Part shown: positions 50,032 through 51,572 of the stretch, one piece after another
How the letters are laid out: every line of letters starts with the position of its first letter
Position numbering within the stretch: position 1 is the first letter of the stretch
Assembly (NCBI GenBank): GCA_910585435.1
Contig: CAJUEJ010000028.1
Coordinates: forward strand, 1-51,572
Origin: an uncultured Hungatella sp.
GTDB lineage: Bacteria > Bacillota > Clostridia > Lachnospirales > Lachnospiraceae
Length of the DNA stretch: 51,572 bases
Direction of reading: 5' to 3'
Made by a program: the position numbers and the translations under genes
The notes under the pieces: generated by a model
The model's input: only the letters and a program-made list of their open reading frames with translations
What the model was told of the DNA's origin: nothing
Database searches by the model: none

Positions 50032-51572
50032 TAGCCAATCAATACTGTTTTCCCACGAAAAGCAAATCCATATTTGCGAATATTTTTCTGTGGAACACCT
50101 TTTTCTGCAAGCATTGTCTCATATTTCTGCCGTTCAATCTGTGCCAGGGCCGCATTTACTGTATCCCTCAGTTCTTTTTCAGAATCCATATCCTGTACTT
50201 TGAATTCCAGTATGATTCCGTCGTCACCAGGCCTTTTGGGTTCCAGCATTACGTCATATCTGCCAAAGCCGCTTTCCCGGTTGGAAGTCACGATATACCG
50301 GTCTGACAGTTCCACCATCAGACCAAGAACAAAGCCATGGTAGAAGCGTTCCGGCTCCTCTTCTGAGGGCTCCTTTCCAGTATCAAAGTAGCTGAACGTA
50401 GCCAAGGCTACTTTGTTCATGTAAGTGTTCATAGCTTTCAGGTCGCCTTCCAGGAGGGCTTTAATAAAATCATTATAATCATCATCGGATTCGGAAAACC
50501 AGTTACGGATCAGCCCGTCGAACATCATACAGACCTCCTTATTTGTTAAGGCCAGATGATAGTTCCATCGTCCGCTCTTTTCCATAAAATCCATCCGAAC
50601 TACCTTCAGATATCCGCTGGCAAGGAGCAGGCTCCATATGGCATTGTTTGTAGTTGACAGCTGATTGTAGACGCTCTGTTCATCAATGGCAACGATTATG
50701 GTCTCACCGCGCAGAAGCCGTTCAAATTCCTGCTTGGTCCGTTTGCCTCCTTCCTGAATCAAAGTTCCTGCTAAGCTGTTGGAGCTGGAATTGGCCCAGT
50801 AGGGAGCCAGACGTTTTTTGTCAAGATAATTTAAGATAGACCAGGGATTATAGATATCTGTCCGGTTACCAAAAGTAAAGCCGTCATACCAGCTTTTTAC
50901 CTGGTTTTTTGTATCGGACAGGCCGAATTCATCCAGGGCAGCAAATACCTCATTTTCCGTAAATCCAAAGGAATCCGCATATTTTTCTGATGTGGTCGTT
51001 ACCACCTCAAGATTATTAAGGTCAGAAAAAATGGATTCCTTACTCACACGGGTTATCCCTGTCATAATAGCCCGTTCCAGATAGGGATTGGTTTTAAAGG
51101 TAGAATTGAAAAGACTCCTGGTGAAGGAGACCAGCTCTTCCCAGTATCCGTTGACATAGGCTTCCAGCATAGGTGTATCGTATTCGTCTAAAAGAATGAT
51201 TGCCTTTTTTCCGTAATATCTGTATAAAAAAGCAGACAAGTAATGAAGACTCATGGTAGCGTCTTCTTCATTCATAGTCTCTGATATTCTATTAAAATAT
51301 GCTTTTTCCCCTTGGGAGAGGCAGTCCTGTTCTAAAAGAAAGCGGTTCTGTACATACAAATCTCTCAGTATCTGACATATTCGGTATCGGTTCTTTTCAT
51401 AGGTCCGTTCCTTTACATTGGCAAAAGACAGGCTGATTACCGGGTAAGTTCCCTGCAGTTTACGGAAATCTTCGTGTTCCCATATCCTGAGATCCTGAAA
51501 TAAATCGGCACGGTCTTTATACTGAATGGAAAAAAATTTCTCCACCATACTCATATTCAGGGTTTTTCCAAA
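50031..51572 (-). CDS. AAA-ATPase-like protein with PD-(D/E)XK nuclease domain (DUF1703), 5' end cut
   Basis: At least 513 codons are present. The frame is open to the window edge, where FGKTLNMSM is the tail of the Walker A motif usually written RRFGKTLN, so about 35-40 N-terminal residues are missing. The AAA-ATPase_like domain continues with IILLDEYDTPMLEAYVNG (Walker B-like), MTGITRVSKESIFSDLNNL and FGFTENEVFAALDEFG. The C-terminal DUF1703 part has RYDVMLEPKR and GIILEFKV, the catalytic D and ExK residues of a PD-(D/E)XK nuclease. These genes occur in large paralogous families in gut Firmicutes and Bacteroidetes. Their role is unknown, with mobile-element or defence links suggested. Confidence 0.9.
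   Translation of the reverse strand, partial: FGKTLNMSMVEKFFSIQYKDRADLFQDLRIWEHEDFRKLQGTYPVISLSFANVKERTYEKNRYRICQILRDLYVQNRFLLEQDCLSQGEKAYFNRISETMNEEDATMSLHYLSAFLYRYYGKKAIILLDEYDTPMLEAYVNGYWEELVSFTRSLFNSTFKTNPYLERAIMTGITRVSKESIFSDLNNLEVVTTTSEKYADSFGFTENEVFAALDEFGLSDTKNQVKSWYDGFTFGNRTDIYNPWSILNYLDKKRLAPYWANSSSNSLAGTLIQEGGKRTKQEFERLLRGETIIVAIDEQSVYNQLSTTNNAIWSLLLASGYLKVVRMDFMEKSGRWNYHLALTNKEVCMMFDGLIRNWFSESDDDYNDFIKALLEGDLKAMNTYMNKVALATFSYFDTGKEPSEEEPERFYHGFVLGLMVELSDRYIVTSNRESGFGRYDVMLEPKRPGDDGIILEFKVQDMDSEKELRDTVNAALAQIERQKYETMLAEKGVPQKNIRKYGFAFRGKTVLIG

Overview
The window reads as one contig of a Gram-positive anaerobe, most likely a Lachnospiraceae member (Clostridium cluster XIVa). The reasons are moderate GC, purine-rich Shine-Dalgarno sites, an A-type rnpB, separate pyrB and pyrI genes, the radical SAM/DUF2344/RNase G triplet, the dgt-dnaG-rpoD-trmK-nif3 core order, and a monoderm type IV pilus operon. 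No tRNA, rRNA, CRISPR array or intact insertion sequence was seen. Bases 3-35 are an untrimmed Illumina adapter, so base 1 is a raw contig end. The last gene runs off the other end.

Layout. 1-2900: contig edge with a cut gene, a small collagen-like protein, an orphan DUF2185 protein and low-information spacers. 2897-7990: radical SAM protein, DUF2344 protein, short RNase G and TrkA. 8075-15079: a carbohydrate locus with a GH2 beta-mannosidase and AraC-type response regulator on the minus strand, and a sugar ABC transporter on the plus strand. At its centre a histidine kinase and a sugar-binding protein are both cut and joined head to head near 12230. 15285-24453: trkH, dgt, dnaG, rpoD, trmK, nif3-like and a TGS-domain nucleoside kinase. 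24500-24852: rnpB. 24925-27370 (minus): pyrB, pyrI and a P1-family peptidase. 27587-31518: a MacB-like ABC system with a large membrane-anchored ectodomain protein. 31743-33796: a LytTR response regulator and GHKL kinase, closed by a strong terminator.

34005-48957 is the most unusual part, a type IV pilus operon. It contains PilB, a cell-wall-binding protein fused to the body of a pilin, a prepilin peptidase, PilM with a 24-bp tandem repeat, a PilN/PilO-like protein, a giant pilin-anchored GLUG-repeat protein and three minor pilins. Repairing two single-base frameshifts makes the giant protein about 2,212 residues long. The platform protein PilC is absent, and the fusion lies where it would be expected. 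A bacteriohemerythrin-like protein and an AAA/PD-(D/E)XK protein end the window.

Working together: PilB, PilM and the PilN/O protein would assemble pilins processed by the peptidase. The minor pilins and the giant GLUG protein could form a tip complex that displays an adhesin. Two intergenic elements (20980-21126 and 37149-37349) share one architecture: unrelated but perfect 29-bp inverted arms around further nested hairpins. The two hybrid junctions, the missing pilC and the two frameshifts could be real deletions and mutations or assembly defects; the sequence alone cannot decide.
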